Part shown: positions 34,559-43,709 of the stretch, piece by piece
Layout: the number at the start of each line of letters is the position of its first letter
How positions within the stretch are numbered: position 1 is the stretch's first letter
Source: Dasania phycosphaerae
GTDB lineage: Bacteria > Pseudomonadota > Gammaproteobacteria > Pseudomonadales > Dasaniaceae
Length of the DNA stretch: 64,000 bases
Reading direction: 5' to 3'
Assembly: GCF_026891035.1 (NCBI RefSeq)
Contig: NZ_JAPTGG010000007.1
Location: 1 to 64,000 of the forward strand
Made by a program: the position numbers and the translations under genes
Notes under the pieces: generated by a model
What the model was told of the DNA's origin: nothing
The model's database searches: none
What the model saw: the letters and a program-made list of their open reading frames with translations, nothing else

Positions 34559-35338
34559 ATGCTGATTAACTCGGTCGCATTGATATTAGAAGAAACCTTA
34601 GAAGCCGCCCTGTTGATTAGTATGTTATTGGCAATGACAGGTCTATGGTTAAATTCCAAGCGTTGGCTGTTGTATAGTTTTTTATTGGGTTTTGCCAGTG
34701 CGTATCTTTATGCCGCTACCATGGCGGACATATCGGAGTGGTTTAATTATGTGGGCCAAGAAGTCGTAAATGCTTTTTTACAGGCCATGATTGCAGTGTT
34801 ACTTATGCTGTTTGCCTGGCAGGTTTATAGCGGGGCGGATAATGTTAAGCATAAAAATCTAATGATGTGCTGTGCGGCGGCAGTGGTGTTTTCTATTTGC
34901 CGAGAAGGTGCCGAGATACTTTTATACTTAAAAGGTTTTTCTGCCAGCCATGAGGCGTACTTAGCGGTGATGATAGGTAGTGGTCTAGGATTTGGTATAG
35001 GCATTAGCGTTGGCGTGTTGTTGTATTATGGCCTGGTCAATATATCACTGAGTTATAAACTGCAGCTGTACCGAGTATTGCTGGCAATTTTTAGCGGCAA
35101 TATGTTGTCGCAGGCTTGCGTACAATTAATCCAAGCTGATTGGCTACCGGCTGCGCAGCCGCTTTGGGATACTTCCTCTTGGATTGCTGAGCACTCCATC
35201 AGCGGCCATATTTTATATTCATTAATTGGCTATGAGGCCACTCCTAGCGGCTTGCAAATCCTGGCGTATCTCATCGGCATTGCCGCTGTGCTAATGATTA
35301 CTATGTTGGCGGATAGTAGGCGCAGCAGTTATGAATAG
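34559..35338 (+). CDS. FTR1-family iron permease with an altered first motif
   Basis: A 259-residue membrane protein with about seven hydrophobic segments. FTR1 permeases carry two REXXE motifs for Fe(III). The second is intact (REGAE, 115-119), but the first reads EETLE (11-15): the arginine is replaced by glutamate. Otherwise the surrounding LEAALLISMLLAM is typical. It lies 26 bp after the cupredoxin gene, an arrangement seen in iron-uptake loci such as FetMP and FtrABCD. Transport of iron is inferred. Confidence 0.85.
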   Translation: MLINSVALILEETLEAALLISMLLAMTGLWLNSKRWLLYSFLLGFASAYLYAATMADISEWFNYVGQEVVNAFLQAMIAVLLMLFAWQVYSGADNVKHKNLMMCCAAAVVFSICREGAEILLYLKGFSASHEAYLAVMIGSGLGFGIGISVGVLLYYGLVNISLSYKLQLYRVLLAIFSGNMLSQACVQLIQADWLPAAQPLWDTSSWIAEHSISGHILYSLIGYEATPSGLQILAYLIGIAAVLMITMLADSRRSSYE

Positions 35339-36047
35339 CTTGTGGTTTTATGCGTGCCTAGCTTTTACCTTATTGGTAAGTTGTGTAAAGCATCAGGCTT
35401 TGGCGGATGGTTTGGGGGTAGATAAGGTTTATCACCCTTATGTGCAGCCTTTAGAACAAGAAATAGAGTTGCGTTTTATTAGCGCTGAGCCCGAGGGAGA
35501 GGCTAGTAGTGTGCAGCAATACCTATTGGCCTATGGACAATCGCTGAACGAACAGTGGTTTGCGGAAGTGTATTTAGTGGCTGAAAAACTAGCTGGGGAT
35601 AACTTAGATTTAGAGGCCTATGAGCTAGAGTTAAAACGGCAGCTCACTGAACAGGGCGAGTACAGCGCTGACTACGCTTTGTTATTTGAGTTAGAAAAAC
35701 AAAAAAATGAAGATATATGGGAGTTTGCAACTGCTTTAATCGTTGAAAAAGAATGGGGGCGCTGGAGCGCTACGCTCAACGCTTTTATTGTTTCGGAGTG
35801 GGGCGATGACATTGATGATGAGCTTGAAAGTAAACTAAACCTACAAGCGCGCTACCGCTATAGCGCAGCTATTGAACCAGCCCTAGAGCTTTATATGAGC
35901 CAGGACAGCAAGGCCCTAGGGCCAGTTTGCATGGGGCAGCTGCGCTGGCAGAAGCAGCGGCTTAACTGGGAGGCAGGGCTAATTTTTGGCTTGGACAATG
36001 AAACCCCAGATACCACGTTCAGATTGTTATTGGAGTATGAGTTTTAG
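35331..36047 (+). CDS. Envelope protein, probably outer-membrane beta-barrel, unknown function
   Basis: A 238-residue protein. Signal peptide up to about residue 25; both a lipobox-like LLVSC and an ALADG cleavage site are possible. Alternating strands (FAEVYLVAEKLAG, WSATLNAFIVSEWG, LNWEAGLIFGLD) and a C-terminal phenylalanine (LLLEYEF) suggest an outer-membrane barrel. Acidic, especially 110-150. The family was not recognised. It overlaps the FTR1 gene by 8 bp, so it is part of the metal-handling operon. Confidence 0.7.
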   Translation: MNSLWFYACLAFTLLVSCVKHQALADGLGVDKVYHPYVQPLEQEIELRFISAEPEGEASSVQQYLLAYGQSLNEQWFAEVYLVAEKLAGDNLDLEAYELELKRQLTEQGEYSADYALLFELEKQKNEDIWEFATALIVEKEWGRWSATLNAFIVSEWGDDIDDELESKLNLQARYRYSAAIEPALELYMSQDSKALGPVCMGQLRWQKQRLNWEAGLIFGLDNETPDTTFRLLLEYEF

Positions 36048-36182
36048 TTAATTTCATTTGCTGAGCTGGCTAATTAGCCTTGTTTGCATTGCGATGCTGC
36101 ATTGCAGTAAATAGATTAAGTGATGAAGTATAAATTTGTTCTATACTCCCCCTAGTCTTTATACCGCAGGTTTACTTTTTTT

Positions 36183-36959
36183 ATGCAGCGTTTATGTTTT
36201 CTCATTTTGTTGTTGCCATGGCTGTCGCTGTCGGCGCAGCCACTGCCCCCCGCGCAGCCGGTTACGGTGTCTGCAGGTATTTTTATTGGCGGGCTTATCA
36301 ATAAGCGTAACGATGGCGCCTACCAGCTGATTTTACGGGAGGCTGCCAGGCGCTCAGGGATTACTATCAATGAGCAGGTGGGGCCGTTAAAAAACGCGAT
36401 AATGGCCGTAGTTAATAAACAATCCCTAGCCATCTACGGCATGACCGAGGCGCTAATCAGCCAGCTAGGCCAGGAAAATATAATCACCAGCTACCCTATG
36501 GGGGCTTATAAACTGCATCTGTTTACTCGTAAGGGGGAGCCGGTGATCACTAGTTACAGGCAGTTGCTAGGTAAAAAAGTCGGTGGGGTGAGTGGCTATG
36601 AGGCTTATTACAGTGAGTTAATAGCACAGGGGATAGATATTATTTATGTATCCAGCGAGCTTACCCAAATGAAGCAATTTGTTGCTCACGACTTAGATGT
36701 CATTATCGGTTTTTTACCCGACTGGTTGCCCCATCTTAAACAGTTAAACTACGAGGCGAGTTTTGCTCTGCACGTGGGTTACGACACCATGACCGCGAGG
36801 AATACGCCAGAGGGCCGGTGGTTTGTTAATAAAATTTCTGAGGCGCTACAGGCTATGCACAAAGATGGCAGCATAGAAGCTTTGATGGGCAAGCGTTACC
36901 TGCCTTTTGAATATAAGCCCAGCCAGCCCTACCAGTGGCGATCACAGTCGTCATTTTAA
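36183..36959 (+). CDS. Periplasmic solute-binding protein (SBP_bac_3-like)
   Basis: A 258-residue protein with signal peptide (about 1-19). Two-lobed binding-protein pattern: INEQVGPLKNAIMAVVN, GKKVGGVSGYEAYY, and ISEALQAMHKDGSIEALMGK near the end. Family members bind amino acids or act as sensor domains. No ABC permease or ATPase lies nearby, so it may be an orphan. Separated from the FTR1 group by 135 bp and followed by a strong terminator. Confidence 0.82.
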   Translation: MQRLCFLILLLPWLSLSAQPLPPAQPVTVSAGIFIGGLINKRNDGAYQLILREAARRSGITINEQVGPLKNAIMAVVNKQSLAIYGMTEALISQLGQENIITSYPMGAYKLHLFTRKGEPVITSYRQLLGKKVGGVSGYEAYYSELIAQGIDIIYVSSELTQMKQFVAHDLDVIIGFLPDWLPHLKQLNYEASFALHVGYDTMTARNTPEGRWFVNKISEALQAMHKDGSIEALMGKRYLPFEYKPSQPYQWRSQSSF

Positions 36960-36983
36960 GGCTTGGTTCTAAAACTAAGCGCA

Positions 36984-37021
36984 TAAAAAAAGCCGTTACC
37001 CGGTAAAGGTAACGGCTTTTT
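36984..37021. terminator. Bidirectional terminator between convergent genes
   Basis: AAAAAAAGCCGTTACC, a 7-base loop, and GGTAACGGCTTTTT form a perfect hairpin with A and T runs on either side. It ends both the binding-protein gene and pckA. Confidence 0.93.
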
Positions 37022-37037
37022 CGCTAAGCGTTAATGC

Positions 37038-38585
37038 TTAAGAGGCTTTAGGGCCGGCATCAACTATCGCTTGCGCAATATCAAACTTCTTGATGTTCTC
37101 TTGGAACAAGTTGGCTAGTTTGGCTGCTTGCTCGTCGTAGGCGGCTTTATCTTCCCAGGCTTCGCGTGGGTTGATGTATTTAGCGTCTACGCCTGCTATC
37201 GCTTTAGGGATAGTTAGGTTTAGCGTTTCTAAAGTTTCAGTTTCACAATCGGCTAGTGAGCCGTTTTGCGCGGCTGCAACTACTGCGCGAGTAACAGGGA
37301 TGGGGAAGCGTGAGCCTTGGCCACCTTCGCCACCTGAACCGCCAGTCCAGCCAGTGTTGATCAGGTAAACGCGCGAGCCGAAGTCTTCGATGCGCTTCAT
37401 TAACAGCTCAGCGTAGTCGCCAGCAGGGCGAGGCATAAACGGTGCGCCAAAACAAGCTGAGAAGGCTGGGTGTATACCCGCTTCTGCGCCCATTTCAGTT
37501 GAGCCTACACGAGCAGTGTAACCACTTAAAAAGTGGAATGCGGCAGCTTCTTTAGACAGGATAGAGATAGGTGGGATAACACCAGAAACATCACAGGTTA
37601 AGAAGATAACCGTTTTCGGCTCGCCAGCAGCGTTTTCGATCACGCGCTTTTCTACGTGCTCTAATGGGTAAGAGCAGCGGCCGTTTTCTGATAGTGAAAC
37701 GTCGTCGTAATCGGCGTGGCCTTTGTCGTCAAGTACTACGTTTTCAACGATGGCGCCAAAGCGAATCGCATCCCAAATAATGGGCTCGTTCTTTTGGCTT
37801 AGGTTGATGGTTTTTGCGTAGCAGCCGCCTTCAATATTAAATACACCGCCTTTGGCCCAACCGTGCTCGTCATCACCAATGAGGTAGCAAGCGGGATCGG
37901 CAGAAAGGGTGGTTTTACCTGTGCCTGAAAGGCCGAAGAATAAAGTGGTTTGGCCATTTTCGTCTACGTTAGCTGAACAGTGCATAGGCATAACGTCTTT
38001 CTCTGGCAATAAGAAGTTTTGCACAGAGAACATAGCTTTTTTCATTTCACCGGCGTAGCGCATGCCCGCTAGTAATACTTTGCGCTGAGCAAAGTTTAGG
38101 ATAACTGTACCTTCAGAGTTGGTGCCGTCGCGCTCTGGGTCACATTCAAAGCTGGCAACGTTTAAAATAGTCCACTCTTCTTTGCCTTTAGGGTTGTACT
38201 TGCCTTCGGCGGGGCGAACAAACATATTATGGCCGAACAAACCTTGCCAGGCTGTTTCGGTGTTTACTACAACGGGTAGGTAGTGCTCGTCGTGAGCAGC
38301 GACGTGCAACTGAGAAACAAAGCGATCTTTTTGAGAGAGGTAATCTTCTACGCGGTTCCATAGAGCATCGAACTTGTCAGCGTCGAAAGGACGGTTTACT
38401 GATCCCCATTCAATAGCGTCAGCTGTTGAAGGTTCTTTAACGACAAAGCGGTCGGCAGGTGAACGGCCGGTACGCTTGCCGGTGGTAATTGATAAAGCGC
38501 CAGTGTCAGTTAAGGTACCCTCACCGCGTTTCAGTGCTTCCTCAATGAATTGGGCGTGGGTCAAATTGCTGTATGTCGTGCTCAT
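37038..38585 (-). CDS. pckA: Phosphoenolpyruvate carboxykinase (ATP)
   Basis: A 515-residue enzyme: oxaloacetate plus ATP to PEP, the first gluconeogenic step. Marks: HCSANVDENGQTTLFFGLSG, Walker A GLSGTGKTTLSADP, and TGWTGGSGGEGGQGSRFPIP. ATG at 38,585 (MSTTYSNLT) is preferred; the frame continues 38 codons upstream but those residues do not fit. It heads the yrfG-hslR-hslO neighbourhood, as in E. coli and Pseudomonas. Confidence 0.96.
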   Translation of the reverse strand: MSTTYSNLTHAQFIEEALKRGEGTLTDTGALSITTGKRTGRSPADRFVVKEPSTADAIEWGSVNRPFDADKFDALWNRVEDYLSQKDRFVSQLHVAAHDEHYLPVVVNTETAWQGLFGHNMFVRPAEGKYNPKGKEEWTILNVASFECDPERDGTNSEGTVILNFAQRKVLLAGMRYAGEMKKAMFSVQNFLLPEKDVMPMHCSANVDENGQTTLFFGLSGTGKTTLSADPACYLIGDDEHGWAKGGVFNIEGGCYAKTINLSQKNEPIIWDAIRFGAIVENVVLDDKGHADYDDVSLSENGRCSYPLEHVEKRVIENAAGEPKTVIFLTCDVSGVIPPISILSKEAAAFHFLSGYTARVGSTEMGAEAGIHPAFSACFGAPFMPRPAGDYAELLMKRIEDFGSRVYLINTGWTGGSGGEGGQGSRFPIPVTRAVVAAAQNGSLADCETETLETLNLTIPKAIAGVDAKYINPREAWEDKAAYDEQAAKLANLFQENIKKFDIAQAIVDAGPKAS

Positions 38586-38877
38586 GCTCTCAGTTCCTGG
38601 TTGTATACCATTTACATTAGTCGTCGGATTTATCAGCTGTGCTTTTTGGGCATAGGCTGGGCCGACCTTCAAAGGGGGCGCAATTATGGCAAAAATCACC
38701 CAGTGAGGCCAGCAAGTTGGCGAGAGAATAGCGGTAATTTTACCGCTTTTTTAATTCTGTAAAACTACTACAAAAACCTTGTTTTGCCTGGAGTTTTTTT
38801 TCAGGTTTAAACCCCGCCACAGCCCTGTTGATAAGAGGTTTACCCTGTTGTGAGCTGCGGCTTATATCTATTGCTAT

Positions 38878-39732
38878 TTAATGTAGGGGCGTTTCAAAAA
38901 TACGGGCCAGATCAGCGCTGCCAAAGCGGTAATCATGGTGGCAAAACTCGCAGTGTATGGCTATCTCGCCAGCCTCGGCAATCAGTGCTTCAGCCTCTTT
39001 GCGGCCCAGTGCCTGTACCGCTTTTTCGGTGCGCTGTTGTGAGCAGCTGCATTGAAACTTTAGCGCACTGGGGTCAAACACCCGCACCTGCTCTTGGTGG
39101 TAGAGCCGGTGTAGTAGGGTGTGAAAGTCTAAGGTGAGCAGTTCCTGCGGGCTTAGGGTATTGGCTAGATGGGTGACATGCTCCCACTGCTGGGCGCGGT
39201 CCTGGGCACCGTGCTCGGCGCTAAGGGGCAGCTCTTGCAGTAACATGCCTGCCGCTTGCTGGCCGTCACTGGCTAAGATGATGCGGGTGGATAGCTGCTC
39301 GCTCTGGCTAAAGTAATGTTCTAGGCATTCGCCTAAATCATTGCCATCTAGGGGCACTATGCCTTGGTAGCGCTTGCCTTGTGCGGGATCTATGGTAATG
39401 CTCAGTTGGCCGTTTTTTAATAGAGTTTGGAAGTCCTCACTCACCGCTTCGTCCGCGTCCCTGGCGATGCCACGCACATGCCCCTGGGACGTCGCCTCAG
39501 CCATAATCAGGGGTATTTCACCTTCGCTGCGGGCTTGCAGTATCAGGGTGCCGTCAAATTTTATGGTTTGTGCCAGCAGCGCTGCGGCGCATAAAAAGTC
39601 ACCTAACAGCTGCGCCACCGGCGCCGAGTATTGGTGTTTGCTGAGCGCCGCTAGGTAGCTTTGCTCTAGTTGGATGAGCTCACCGCGTATATCGGCGTCG
39701 TCAAAGATAAAGCGTTGTATATGGTCGGGCAT
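38878..39732 (-). CDS. hslO: Redox-regulated chaperone Hsp33
   Basis: A 284-residue holdase activated by oxidation. The C-terminal zinc site has CSC followed 32 residues later by CEFC (FQCSCSQQR and IAIHCEFCHHDY), the CxC...CxxC switch. The N-terminal domain has VAQLLGDFLCAAALLAQTI and VDALLQ-like GMLLQELP. Full length. It lies downstream of hslR on the same strand, separated by 86 bp of CTAG-type repeat. Confidence 0.95.
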   Translation of the reverse strand: MPDHIQRFIFDDADIRGELIQLEQSYLAALSKHQYSAPVAQLLGDFLCAAALLAQTIKFDGTLILQARSEGEIPLIMAEATSQGHVRGIARDADEAVSEDFQTLLKNGQLSITIDPAQGKRYQGIVPLDGNDLGECLEHYFSQSEQLSTRIILASDGQQAAGMLLQELPLSAEHGAQDRAQQWEHVTHLANTLSPQELLTLDFHTLLHRLYHQEQVRVFDPSALKFQCSCSQQRTEKAVQALGRKEAEALIAEAGEIAIHCEFCHHDYRFGSADLARIFETPLH

Positions 39733-39775
39733 GGGAGGGCTCTGTGTTGGGGTTTTGTTGGTGATTATATGGGGC

Positions 39776-39835
39776 GTCGCTAGTTGCTAGTCAATAGCCG
39801 CTAGCTAGAGACTAGCGGCTATTTGCTAGCGTCTT
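39776..39835. repeat. CTAG-rich repeat with inverted arms beside hslR
   Basis: Contains GTCGCTAGTTGCTAGTC and the perfect inverted repeat ATAGCCGCTAG/CTAGCGGCTAT (39,794-39,804 and 39,812-39,822) around CTAGAGA. It runs over the hslR stop codon. Words match the heptamer array at 1,441-1,553. Confidence 0.7.
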
Positions 39836-40229
39836 CTTTAAACCTATGTATCTGCCTGCGTTGCTTTTTGGTGGGGCGTACGCTGGGTAGGCCCAGGCCG
39901 TGGAAGGCTTTACGCTGGCTGGCGCTGGCTTCGCGCTTTACTATGCTTTGCTCGGTTTCCTGGTATAGCAGCTGTGCTTCGGGGGCTCCGCGGCGTTGGT
40001 CCGAGAGTGCTATAACCTCTACCTCTTTTTCGTCCAAGCCCTGGCGCAGGTTAATCATGGCGCCTACTTCCACCTCTTTGCTGACTTTGGCGCGTTGGCC
40101 ATTGTAGTGCACCTTGCCGCCCTCTATGGCTTGTTTGGCGATGCTGCGGGTTTTGTAAAAGCGAGCGGCCCACAGCCATTTGTCTAGGCGGATTTTGCCG
40201 CTGCTGGTGTTGCTGGATTGTTTACTCAT
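39819..40229 (-). CDS. hslR: Hsp15, S4-domain heat-shock protein
   Basis: A 136-residue RNA-binding protein that recovers stalled 50S subunits carrying nascent chains. The S4 domain is at 12-75 (IRLDKWLWAARFYKTRSIAK, GKVHYNGQRAKVSKEV). The C-terminus is basic (RPTKKQRRQIHRFKED). Its start overlaps the yrfG stop by 8 bp. Confidence 0.95.
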   Translation of the reverse strand: MSKQSSNTSSGKIRLDKWLWAARFYKTRSIAKQAIEGGKVHYNGQRAKVSKEVEVGAMINLRQGLDEKEVEVIALSDQRRGAPEAQLLYQETEQSIVKREASASQRKAFHGLGLPSVRPTKKQRRQIHRFKEDASK

Positions 40230-40905
40230 GGCTTGTAGTTACTGTACTGGTGGGTAGGGGCATGATTTCGTCAAAGTGCAATATACCGGGGAACTCGCTT
40301 TTGGCTCTGGCTGCCTGCTGACTATCGGGCTGCAGCAGAGTAAGTAAGTGCTTAATGCCATATTGCTGGGCCGAGCTCAGCACACTGGGGGAGTCATCTA
40401 TAAATAGGGTTTTGGCGGGGTCAAAGGGGTGCTGTTGCTGTAGCTGTTGCCAAAACTGTTGTTGCTCTTTGGGGGCTTGATAGTCGTGGGAGGCGACGAC
40501 TTGATCAAACCAGGGCTCTAAGCCTGTTTGTGCCAGCTTTAGTTCTAGGCCAGCGCGGTGGGCGTTGGTGACTAAAATAACTTGGTGATGCGAGTGCCTG
40601 AGTTGACGTAAAAACTCCTCCACATGGGGGCGTATGGCAATCATGTGTTTGATTTCGTGTTTTAACGCGATGATGTCCATATCTAAACGCTGGCTCCAGT
40701 ACTCTAAGCAATACCAATTTAAGTGGCCTTTTTGCGACATGATTTGCGCCAGCAGTTCGGTTTTGACTTCGTCCAGCGGACGCTGGTGTTTATCAGCATA
40801 GCGGCGGGGCAGGTGCTCCAGCCAAAAGTGGTTATCGTAGTGCAGGTCCAGCAGGGTGCCGTCCATGTCTAGCAAAACGGTATCTATGGTGTGCCAGTTA
40901 ATCAT
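40222..40905 (-). CDS. yrfG: HAD-family GMP/IMP nucleotidase YrfG
   Basis: A 227-residue haloacid-dehalogenase phosphatase: nucleophile motif VLLDMDGTLLDLHYD, motif II VILVTNAHRAG, motif III-IV TLFIDDSPSVLSSA. The E. coli homologue removes phosphate from GMP and IMP. Length is typical. First gene of a minus-strand yrfG-hslR-hslO run, translationally coupled to hslR. Confidence 0.92.
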   Translation of the reverse strand: MINWHTIDTVLLDMDGTLLDLHYDNHFWLEHLPRRYADKHQRPLDEVKTELLAQIMSQKGHLNWYCLEYWSQRLDMDIIALKHEIKHMIAIRPHVEEFLRQLRHSHHQVILVTNAHRAGLELKLAQTGLEPWFDQVVASHDYQAPKEQQQFWQQLQQQHPFDPAKTLFIDDSPSVLSSAQQYGIKHLLTLLQPDSQQAARAKSEFPGILHFDEIMPLPTSTVTTSHE

Positions 40906-41087
40906 GTGAATATTGGGGGCCTGATTTTTGGGCTGCGCTAGTGGCTCGCTAAAGGGCTTATTATCCCCGTGCGGCTGTAGATTGTTAAGAAAAACAGTAG
41001 TTTTTGTATGCGCGCCGCAAAACAGGTAGTCTTTCGCTGTTGTAATTTCACGGGCTATGGCATAGCTAGCACCCTACAGGAGTTCTA

Positions 41088-42785
41088 ATGACTTTGTTGA
41101 TCAAAACCTTAAAACCAGTCTTAGCGGCGATTGCGCTATCGACAGCCATGCTGGCGCAGGCCGGGGGATACTCGGCGCTAACTGAACAGGGTGACGGCGC
41201 GGTTGCCACGGTGAATGCCCTAGCCACGCAGGCAGGCATTAACGCCTTGGCCAAGGGCGGCAACGCTGTGGATGCTGCGGTAGCCGCGGCTTTAACTTTG
41301 GGGGTGGTTGATAGCCATAACTCGGGTATAGGGGGCGGCTTGTTTGCGGTGGTGCACTGGGCTGATGGCAGGGTTGAGGCCATAGATGGCCGTGAAATGG
41401 CCCCCGCTGCCGCGCACCGCGATATGTATTTACGCAATGGCAAGGTCGATGGTGATCTAAGTGTAACCGGCCCCTTGGCTATAGGTGTACCCGGCTCTAT
41501 AGCGGTGTTTGAATATCTGCTTAAAAAGGGCGGCAAACTCAGCTATGCCGACGCACTGTTGCCGGCAGCGGATCTCGCCGAGCAGGGTTTTGCCATAGAT
41601 AATATCTATGCCCGCCGTTTAAAAGGCATGCAGCAGAAAATCAGCCAGTTTCCAGCTTCGGCTAAAGTCTTGCTAGACGCCAATGGTCAGGCTTGGCCGG
41701 TGGGTCATAAGCTGGTGCAAAAAGATTTGGCCGCGACTTACCGCGCTATCGCTAAAGAAGGGGCAGCGCATTTTTACCAAGGCGACTTTGCCAAAAAAAC
41801 CGCCGCTTGGATGAAGGCCAATGGCGGCTTGATTACCGAGCAGGATATGGCAAATTACCAACTCAAGCTGCGCGAGCCGGTAGTAAGCCAGTACCGCGAC
41901 TATACAGTGGTAGGATTTCCGCCTCCCAGTTCTGGCGGAGTGCATGTAGCGCAAATTCTTAATATTTTAGAGCACTTTGATTTAACAGCGCTACCCGCCA
42001 CCGAGCGCTACCATGTGGTGGCCGAGGCCATGAAGCTGGCCTTTGCCGACCGCGCTTATTGGCTGGGCGACCCCGATTATGTGAAAGTACCTAAAGGTTT
42101 GATAGACCCAAGCTACGCTCAGGGCCTTGCTAAAAGCATAAGCCTGAACAAGGTATTAACTGTGGCTAGCCACGGCACACCACCGCGCGCTGAATACGAT
42201 TTATTTGGCAAGCACACTACCCATATCGCCACAGCCGATAAGGCGGGCAACTGGGTGGCAATCACCACCACGGTGAATACCGATTTTGGCAGCAAGGTGA
42301 TTATCCCCGGCACCGGTGTGGTGATGAATAATCAGATGGACGATTTTTCGGCGCAGCCCGGCGTGCCCAATATTTATGGTTTGGTAGGCACCGAGGCCAA
42401 TAGCATACAGCCCGGCAAGCGGCCGCTGTCTAGCATGAGCCCGACTATAGTTTTAAAAGGTGGCAAGCCAGTGATGACTATAGGCGCGGCTGGCGGCCCC
42501 ACTATTATCACCCAGGTGGTGCAGGGTTTAATTAATCATTTAGATCTGCAAGAGCCGCTACATGAGGCCATAGCCATGCCGCGTATACATCACCAGTGGA
42601 AGCCTAATAATCTCTATGTAGAAAAAACCATGCCGCCAGCCATACGCAGCGGCCTAGAGGCCAAGGGCCATGCCACCAAAACCCTATGGCCCTATGGCTC
42701 TACCCAGGCCATAGTCGTCGACAGCCAGGGCCAGTTTAGTAGCGTGGCAGAGCCGCGTTTAAAAGAGCGCAATAAGGTGCAATAG
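41088..42785 (+). CDS. ggt: Gamma-glutamyltransferase
   Basis: A 565-residue periplasmic enzyme that cleaves glutathione and transfers the gamma-glutamyl group. Signal peptide 1-25 (ends LAQAGG). The autocleavage site and nucleophile are T377 in KHTTHIA, followed by AITTTVNTDFGSK. GKRPLSSMSPTIV and AAGGPTIITQ form the substrate loops. Full length, intact precursor. No partner genes next to it. Confidence 0.95.
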   Translation: MTLLIKTLKPVLAAIALSTAMLAQAGGYSALTEQGDGAVATVNALATQAGINALAKGGNAVDAAVAAALTLGVVDSHNSGIGGGLFAVVHWADGRVEAIDGREMAPAAAHRDMYLRNGKVDGDLSVTGPLAIGVPGSIAVFEYLLKKGGKLSYADALLPAADLAEQGFAIDNIYARRLKGMQQKISQFPASAKVLLDANGQAWPVGHKLVQKDLAATYRAIAKEGAAHFYQGDFAKKTAAWMKANGGLITEQDMANYQLKLREPVVSQYRDYTVVGFPPPSSGGVHVAQILNILEHFDLTALPATERYHVVAEAMKLAFADRAYWLGDPDYVKVPKGLIDPSYAQGLAKSISLNKVLTVASHGTPPRAEYDLFGKHTTHIATADKAGNWVAITTTVNTDFGSKVIIPGTGVVMNNQMDDFSAQPGVPNIYGLVGTEANSIQPGKRPLSSMSPTIVLKGGKPVMTIGAAGGPTIITQVVQGLINHLDLQEPLHEAIAMPRIHHQWKPNNLYVEKTMPPAIRSGLEAKGHATKTLWPYGSTQAIVVDSQGQFSSVAEPRLKERNKVQ

Positions 42786-42797
42786 CCTGAATACTCC

Positions 42798-42837
42798 GCA
42801 GCGTTTTTATTTGATTAAAGCTTAATAAAAACGCTGC
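42798..42837 (+). terminator. Long inverted repeat after ggt, possible terminator
   Basis: GCAGCGTTTTTAT and ATAAAAACGCTGC are perfect 13-bp arms around a 14-base loop, 12 bp after the ggt stop. There is only a loose T-rich tail (ATTATTTTG), so termination strength is uncertain. Confidence 0.55.
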
Positions 42838-42953
42838 TTAGATTATTTTGTAAAATCGGGCTTTATTTTTTGGCTGCATTGGGTGTTAAGCCCCGACTTT
42901 GGCTACAGTGAGTTATACCTCTTTAAAAAAATCAAAAAGCCGAGGTATACGGT

Positions 42954-43196
42954 ATGGGCAAAGCAATTGGATCGCTGAAGCTAGGGAAACCCGCATGTAA
43001 GCATGAGACCCTAGGTGGCGTGGGGCTACAAAATACGAGTTTGGTAAAAGCGCAGTTACTGGAAGAGCTGGTAGAACTAGAGGCGCAAATGGAGCGGCTC
43101 AAGGCGGCGGGTGACGCCGTAGACTTTTCTATGATGCAAACCTACAAAGAAATGATACACAGCCGCAAAGCCTTTTATAAAGAGTTAGATAACTAG
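42954..43196 (+). CDS. Small coiled-coil-like protein of unknown function
   Basis: An 80-residue protein not recognised. The second half is a continuous helix with heptad spacing (LVKAQLLEELVELEAQMERL), then FSMMQTYKEMIHSRKAFYKE. No signal sequence. An AGGT site is upstream of ATG. It is separated from ggt by 170 bp and is convergent with the next small gene. Confidence 0.65.
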   Translation: MGKAIGSLKLGKPACKHETLGGVGLQNTSLVKAQLLEELVELEAQMERLKAAGDAVDFSMMQTYKEMIHSRKAFYKELDN

Positions 43197-43233
43197 GCCG
43201 GCGGCTGGCGTTTTTCCGAAGGGGGTGTAGGCC

Positions 43234-43494
43234 CTAATCGTTACTGGTTTTTTTATGGTTGCTGCGTACCCGAATATTTTCACGGGTGAGTACTTCGCTA
43301 GCCTTAAGGCTAACCAGCTCTTCAGCATAATCAACATTCAACCACCAAGGCTTATTTTGAAAGCCTTTCTCGCGGCGCATTCCTGTGCGCCTATCTAAAC
43401 CAGCTGGCATGGGTAAATCTTGGCAGCGGCGGTCACTGTCTAGGCGCCTATCGCCAAACATGTCACCTGTAAGATTTTTCAAACTGAGCTCCAT
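43234..43494 (-). CDS. Small basic protein with DRR and PWWL motifs, copy 1
   Basis: An 86-residue protein of unknown function. Notable: GDRRLDSDRR, LDRRTGMRRE and KPWWLNVDY. The last motif and the DRR segments are shared with the protein encoded at 43,710-43,907, so the two look like diverged copies. Arg-rich, no signal peptide; nucleic-acid binding is possible but not shown. Codon use resembles neighbouring genes. Confidence 0.6.
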   Translation of the reverse strand: MELSLKNLTGDMFGDRRLDSDRRCQDLPMPAGLDRRTGMRREKGFQNKPWWLNVDYAEELVSLKASEVLTRENIRVRSNHKKTSND

Positions 43495-43709
43495 TATTAT
43501 TACGAGTTTTTATTTGGGCTTTATTGCTAAAGCCAGGCCAGCAAGTTTAGCAGAAATGTGCAGCCAACGTAGCCCCGAGAGGTAGGGAATTTTGCAGTGT
43601 TATTGTGGGGGAGAGGCAAAAAACTAACTAAATTAAGTGCTTAATAAATGTAGTTAAAGTTATATCAATCTATTAGCTGGCAGAAAGTGTAAATAGTTAA
43701 CAAAAATAA

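Noticed and set aside
36136..36330. 64-codon plus-strand frame overlapping the binding-protein start
   Set aside because: Cys-rich shadow of the signal-peptide region of the gene starting at 36,183.
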